From: Methylophilus glucosoxydans
GTDB lineage: Bacteria > Pseudomonadota > Gammaproteobacteria > Burkholderiales > Methylophilaceae
Length of the DNA stretch: 16,794 nucleotides
NCBI RefSeq assembly: GCF_042676145.1
Contig: NZ_JBHTJW010000007.1
Location: 1-16,794 of the forward strand
Direction of reading: 5' to 3'
Shown: piece by piece, positions 12,946 through 16,794 of the stretch
Layout: each line of letters opens with the position of its first letter
Numbering within the stretch: position 1 is the stretch's first letter
Notes under the pieces: model-generated
What the model saw: only the letters and a program-made list of their open reading frames with translations
Databases searched by the model: none
Told to the model about the DNA's origin: nothing
Program-made: the position numbers and the translations under genes

Positions 12946-13416
12946 ATGCCTAGACGTAGAGAAGTTCCCAAACGTAATATCTTGCCGGATCCAAAATTTG
13001 GTAGCCAGGAAGTATCCAAATTCGTAAACGTACTGATGACAGGTGGTAAGAAATCTGTTGCTGAGCGTATTGTTTACGGTGCATTTGATCAAGTAGCCAG
13101 CAAGAGTGGCAAAGATCCGCTGGAATTATTCACCACAGCGTTGAACAATCTGCGCCCTATCGTTGAAGTGAAAAGCCGTCGCGTCGGTGGTGCTAACTAT
13201 CAGGTGCCTGTTGAAGTGCGTCCTAGCCGTCGTAGCGCCTTGGCAATGCGTTGGTTGCGTGATGCAGCGCGCAAGCGTGGCGAAAAGTCCATGGGCTTGC
13301 GTCTGGCTGCTGAGTTGCTTGAAGCCTCAGAAGGCCGCGGCGCCGCAATGAAGAAGCGTGAAGAAGTTCATCGTATGGCAGAAGCCAACAAGGCTTTCTC
13401 ACACTTCCGTTTTTAA
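12946..13416 (+). CDS. rpsG: 30S ribosomal protein S7
   Basis: 156 residues, the common bacterial length. S7 nucleates assembly of the 30S head by binding the 3' major domain of 16S rRNA and contacts mRNA and E-site tRNA. The N-terminus MPRRREVPKRNILPDPKFGSQ carries the family signature, followed by VNVLMTGGKKSVAERIVYGA. The beta hairpin region has VKSRRVGGANYQVPVEVRP, and RRSALAMRWL and MKKREEVHRMAEANKAFSHFRF complete the fold. The Shine-Dalgarno is weak (AAGAGA, 12934-12939), eight bases or fewer from the ATG, which suits translational coupling to rpsL. In enteric bacteria S7 is the repressor of this operon. Confidence 0.98.
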   Translation: MPRRREVPKRNILPDPKFGSQEVSKFVNVLMTGGKKSVAERIVYGAFDQVASKSGKDPLELFTTALNNLRPIVEVKSRRVGGANYQVPVEVRPSRRSALAMRWLRDAARKRGEKSMGLRLAAELLEASEGRGAAMKKREEVHRMAEANKAFSHFRF

Positions 13417-13457
13417 TTAAACGACCTCGTTCTTTAATAATTAGTTGAATTGATAGC

Positions 13458-13462
13458 AAAGG
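13458..13462 (+). promoter_or_regulatory. Ribosome-binding site for the GTG start of fusA
   Basis: AAAGG, nine bases before GTG 13472. It supports GTG as initiator. No in-frame ATG lies nearby, and the N-terminus MARKTPIERYRNIG matches EF-G from this codon. Confidence 0.7.
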
Positions 13463-13471
13463 TAAAGCATC

Positions 13472-15565
13472 GTGGCACGTAAAACCCCTATTGAACGCTA
13501 CCGTAATATTGGTATTTCTGCGCACATTGACGCAGGTAAAACAACCACGACAGAACGTATTCTGTTCTACACTGGTGTGAACCATAAAATTGGTGAGGTG
13601 CACGATGGTGCAGCGACCATGGACTGGATGGAACAAGAGCAGGAGCGTGGGATTACCATTACTTCCGCTGCGACCACCTGTTTCTGGAAAGGCATGGACC
13701 TGTCTTTGCCTGAGCATCGATTCAACATTATTGATACCCCTGGGCACGTAGACTTCACGATTGAAGTTGAGCGTTCCATGCGTGTGCTGGATGGCGCCTG
13801 CATGGTGTACTGTGCGGTAGGTGGTGTGCAACCACAATCTGAAACTGTTTGGCGTCAGGCCAACAAATACAAAGTGCCTCGCTTGGCCTTTGTGAACAAA
13901 ATGGACCGTTCTGGTGCCGACTTCTTCAAAGTGGTTGAGCAGATGAAAACGCGTCTGCGCGCAAGCCCAGTGCCTGTGGTGATCCCAATTGGCCGTGAAG
14001 ATACTTTCACTGGCGTCGTTGATCTCATGAAAATGAAAGCCATTATCTGGGATGAGGCTTCTCAAGGCATGAAATTTACTTACGGTGAGATTCCGGCTGA
14101 TCTGGTTGAGACTGCTAAAAAATGGCGCGAGCAGATGGTTGAATCTGCGGCTGAAGCCAGCGAAGATCTGATGAACAAATACCTGGAAAACGGTGATCTG
14201 GAAGAGAAGGACATCGTGTTTGGTCTGCGTACGCGTACCATTGCGGGTGAAATTCAGCCGATGCTGTGCGGTTCTGCCTTTAAAAACAAAGGCGTGCAAC
14301 GTATGCTGGATGCGGTGATTCAGTTCCTGCCATCTCCAGTAGATATTCCTGATGTGACCGGTGAAGATGATGATGGCAAACCAGCCAGCCGTAAAGCCGA
14401 TGACAAAGAGGGGTTCTCTGCGCTGGCATTTAAATTGATGACAGACCCGTTTGTCGGTCAGTTGACTTTTATCCGTGTTTACTCTGGTGTGTTGAACAAG
14501 GGTGATACCGTACTCAACTCTGTGAAGGGTAAAAAAGAGCGTATCGGTCGTATCGTTCAGATGCATGCGAATAACCGTGAAGAAGTGGATGAAGTGTTGG
14601 CAGGCGACATTGCAGCCTGTATCGGTTTGAAAGAAGTGACCACAGGTGAATCTCTGTGCTCTCCAGACAAGCCTATCATCCTTGAACGCATGGTATTCCC
14701 TGAGCCAGTGATTCACGTGGCTGTTGAGCCAAAAACCAAGAGCGATCAGGAAAAAATGGGCTTGGCATTGGGTCGTTTGGCACAAGAAGACCCTTCTTTC
14801 CGCGTGCGTTCCGACGAAGAGTCTGGCCAAACCATTATTTCCGGTATGGGTGAATTGCACCTGGAGATTCTGGTTGACCGTATGAAGCGTGAATTCAACG
14901 TTGAAGCCAACGTAGGTGCGCCACAAGTGGCTTACCGTGAAGCGATCCGTAAAGCGGTTGAGGTTGAAGGTAAATTCGTTAAACAGTCCGGTGGTAAAGG
15001 TCAGTACGGTCACGTATGGCTCAAAATGGAGCCAAATGAGGCTGGTAAAGGTTACGAGTTCGTGGATGCCATTAAAGGCGGTACTGTGCCACGTGAATTT
15101 ATCCCTGCAGTAGATAAAGGGTTGCGTGAAACGATTCCAGCAGGTGTTCTGGCAGGCTTCCCAGTGGTCGACGTAAAAGTGACCCTGTTTGATGGTTCCT
15201 ACCATGACGTTGACTCGAACGAAAACGCGTTCAAGATGGCTGCTTCTATCGGTTTCAAAGATGGTATGCGTAAAGCAGATCCAGTCTTGCTGGAGCCAAT
15301 GATGGCGGTTGAAGTTGAAACGCCTGAAGAGTACATGGGTGATGTGATGGGTGACTTGTCATCTCGTCGTGGCATCATTCAGGGCATGGATGATATGCCT
15401 GGTGGCGGTAAAGCGATTAAAGCTGAAGTGCCGCTGTCAGAGATGTTTGGTTACTCCACTGTCGTGCGTTCCTTGTCACAAGGTCGTGCAACCTACAGCA
15501 TGGAATTCAAACACTACGCAGATGCGCCGAAAAACGTTGCTGATGCAATCATCAACAAAAAATAA
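13472..15565 (+). CDS. fusA: Elongation factor G
   Basis: 697 residues (E. coli 704), GTG start. EF-G is the GTPase that drives tRNA-mRNA translocation and, with RRF, recycles ribosomes in the cytoplasm. The G domain shows the P-loop AHIDAGKT at 17-24, the switch I element RGITIT, DTPGH at 88-92 with catalytic H92, and NKMD at 142-145. Domain II follows from about LAFKLMTDPFVGQLTF. Domain III has SDEESGQTIISGMGELHLEI. Domain IV, which reaches the decoding site, has GGKGQYGHVWLKMEP. Domain V has EVPLSEMFGYSTVVRSLSQG. The order P-loop to domain V is uninterrupted and no frameshift is visible. It lies 55 bases after rpsG and 36 before tuf, the normal str operon order. This is a standard translocase, with no ribosome-protection features. 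Confidence 0.99.
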   Translation: MARKTPIERYRNIGISAHIDAGKTTTTERILFYTGVNHKIGEVHDGAATMDWMEQEQERGITITSAATTCFWKGMDLSLPEHRFNIIDTPGHVDFTIEVERSMRVLDGACMVYCAVGGVQPQSETVWRQANKYKVPRLAFVNKMDRSGADFFKVVEQMKTRLRASPVPVVIPIGREDTFTGVVDLMKMKAIIWDEASQGMKFTYGEIPADLVETAKKWREQMVESAAEASEDLMNKYLENGDLEEKDIVFGLRTRTIAGEIQPMLCGSAFKNKGVQRMLDAVIQFLPSPVDIPDVTGEDDDGKPASRKADDKEGFSALAFKLMTDPFVGQLTFIRVYSGVLNKGDTVLNSVKGKKERIGRIVQMHANNREEVDEVLAGDIAACIGLKEVTTGESLCSPDKPIILERMVFPEPVIHVAVEPKTKSDQEKMGLALGRLAQEDPSFRVRSDEESGQTIISGMGELHLEILVDRMKREFNVEANVGAPQVAYREAIRKAVEVEGKFVKQSGGKGQYGHVWLKMEPNEAGKGYEFVDAIKGGTVPREFIPAVDKGLRETIPAGVLAGFPVVDVKVTLFDGSYHDVDSNENAFKMAASIGFKDGMRKADPVLLEPMMAVEVETPEEYMGDVMGDLSSRRGIIQGMDDMPGGGKAIKAEVPLSEMFGYSTVVRSLSQGRATYSMEFKHYADAPKNVADAIINKK

Positions 15566-15601
15566 TTGATTTTTAAAGTATTGAATTAAAGGAAAAACAT
15601 C

Positions 15602-16792
15602 ATGGCAAAAGGCAAATTTGAACGTACCAAGCCACACGTGAACGTTGGTACGATTGGTCACGTTGACCACGGTAAGACAACATTGACAGCGGCGATCACC
15701 ACAGTGTTGACCAAGAAATTTGGTGGCGAAGCAAAAGCTTACGACCAAATTGACGCGGCACCAGAAGAAAAAGCACGTGGTATTACCATCAACACAGCAC
15801 ACGTTGAGTACGAGACTGCAAGCCGTCACTACGCACACGTTGACTGCCCAGGCCACGCCGACTACGTTAAAAACATGATTACCGGTGCTGCCCAGATGGA
15901 CGGCGCGATCCTGGTATGTTCCGCTGCTGACGGCCCTATGCCACAAACACGTGAGCACATCCTGTTGGCACGTCAAGTTGGCGTACCATACATCGTTGTG
16001 TTCCTGAACAAAGCCGACATGGTTGACGACGCTGAGTTGTTGGAACTGGTTGAAATGGAAGTGCGTGACTTGCTGAGCAAGTATGACTTCCCAGGTGATG
16101 ACACCCCAATCATCAAAGGTTCTGCTAAATTGGCCCTTGAAGGCGACCAATCAGAAATCGGCGAACCAGCGATCTTCGCATTGGCTGACGCATTGGACAG
16201 CTACATCCCAACCCCAGAGCGTGCCATTGACGGTACCTTCCTGATGCCAGTAGAAGACGTATTCTCTATCTCTGGTCGTGGTACTGTAGTAACAGGCCGT
16301 GTTGAGCGTGGTATCGTTAAAGTCGGCGACGAAATCGAAATCGTTGGTCTGAAGCCAACCTTGAAAACCACCTGTACTGGTGTTGAAATGTTCCGCAAAC
16401 TGCTGGACCAAGGTCAAGCGGGTGACAACGTAGGCGTACTGCTGCGCGGTACCAAGCGTGAAGAGGTTGAGCGTGGTCAAGTGCTGGCTAAATCCGGTTC
16501 TATCAAACCACACACCAAGTTCACCGCTGAGATCTACGTGTTGGGTAAAGATGAAGGTGGTCGTCATACACCATTCTTCAACGGCTACCGTCCACAGTTC
16601 TACTTCCGTACCACTGACGTGACTGGTGCAGTTGAATTGCCAGCAGGTACCGAAATGGTGATGCCAGGTGATAACGTCTCTATCACTGTGACATTGATCG
16701 CGCCTATCGCGATGGAAGATGGTCTGCGCTTCGCGATTCGTGAAGGTGGTCGTACCGTTGGTGCTGGCGTCGTTGCCAAAATCATCGAGTAA
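15602..16792 (+). CDS. tuf: Elongation factor Tu (second tuf copy, complete)
   Basis: 396 residues (E. coli 394). EF-Tu-GTP delivers aminoacyl-tRNA to the ribosomal A site. The P-loop GHVDHGKT is at residues 19-26, RGITIN marks switch I, DCPGH is at 81-85 with catalytic H85, and NKAD at 136-139. Domain II begins near FLMPVEDVFSISGRGTVVTGRVERG. Domain III ends in GAGVVAKIIE. The Shine-Dalgarno AGGA (15590-15593) lies eight bases before the ATG. Fourth gene of the str operon, hence the copy usually called tufA. Its last 34 codons are identical to the clipped tuf at 1-102. The window stops two bases after the stop codon, so the downstream neighbour (often rpsJ) cannot be seen. Confidence 0.99.
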   Translation: MAKGKFERTKPHVNVGTIGHVDHGKTTLTAAITTVLTKKFGGEAKAYDQIDAAPEEKARGITINTAHVEYETASRHYAHVDCPGHADYVKNMITGAAQMDGAILVCSAADGPMPQTREHILLARQVGVPYIVVFLNKADMVDDAELLELVEMEVRDLLSKYDFPGDDTPIIKGSAKLALEGDQSEIGEPAIFALADALDSYIPTPERAIDGTFLMPVEDVFSISGRGTVVTGRVERGIVKVGDEIEIVGLKPTLKTTCTGVEMFRKLLDQGQAGDNVGVLLRGTKREEVERGQVLAKSGSIKPHTKFTAEIYVLGKDEGGRHTPFFNGYRPQFYFRTTDVTGAVELPAGTEMVMPGDNVSITVTLIAPIAMEDGLRFAIREGGRTVGAGVVAKIIE

Positions 16793-16794
16793 TT
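16691..16794 (+). repeat. Right copy of the 104-base terminal direct repeat
   Basis: Identical to bases 1-104, running from within the last 34 codons of tuf to two bases beyond its stop, exactly at the window end. See the left copy for the interpretation. Confidence 0.97.

Noticed and set aside
13223..15205. A 660-residue open frame on the minus strand opposite rpsG and fusA
   Set aside because: It lies wholly antisense to two certain genes and crosses their boundary. Its peptide is rich in His, Phe and Thr with no family features. Long antisense open frames are common opposite highly biased genes.
1..16794. A plasmid, phage or other circular element, suggested by the terminal repeats
   Set aside because: There is no replication, partition, integrase, structural or mobilisation gene. 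All genes are essential chromosomal ones in their normal order, and the repeat is simply the end of tuf.

Overview
The window is a stretch of core bacterial chromosome carrying the translation and transcription gene cluster. The order on the plus strand is tuf (3' end), trpT, secE, nusG, rplK, rplA, rplJ, rplL, rpoB, rpoC, rpsL, rpsG, fusA, tuf. Every gene is on the plus strand, is intact (apart from the clipped first tuf) and has close to the usual length of its family. This order, with tuf-tRNA-Trp-secE-nusG running into the L11/L10/beta operon and then directly into the str operon, is typical of Proteobacteria. The protein sequences (for example the rifampicin-region variant with T where E. 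coli has N518, a 1390-residue RpoB and a 697-residue EF-G), together with moderate GC, suggest a betaproteobacterium. A methylotroph of the Methylophilaceae type is my best guess, but that is recognition from memory, not a search.

Layout. Bases 1-102 are the last 34 codons of one tuf copy, followed by a hairpin and tRNA-Trp (161-236). secE and nusG (280-1163) overlap by one base and end at a good intrinsic terminator-like hairpin (1174-1206). rplK-rplA (1254-2373) follow, preceded by a likely L1 autoregulatory RNA site. rplJ-rplL (2650-3558) are preceded by a 276-base structured L10-type leader. rpoB-rpoC (3802-12257) are separated from rplL by a 243-base region with three consecutive hairpins or palindromes. 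The str operon rpsL-rpsG-fusA-tuf (12464-16792) has its own near-consensus sigma-70 promoter (12321-12349). That promoter's -35 box lies inside the 3' arm of a long inverted repeat after rpoC, and a terminator-like leader hairpin follows it.

Together the genes make the ribosomal stalk and L1/L11 region, two 30S decoding-region and assembly proteins, both elongation factors, the two large RNA polymerase subunits, the NusG factor that couples polymerase to ribosomes, and the SecE translocon subunit. The interest lies in the intergenic RNA structures, which look like the control points that set the ratio of ribosomal proteins to polymerase.

The first 104 bases and the last 104 bases of the window are identical (3' end of tuf plus two bases). 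This makes the sequence look like a circular molecule with direct terminal repeats. The simplest explanation is the usual tufA/tufB duplication and not a plasmid or phage. I found no mobile element, CRISPR array, defence gene, unknown protein or undescribed system here. No gap between genes exceeds 300 bases; the longest (2374-2649, 3559-3801, 12258-12463) are described as features.
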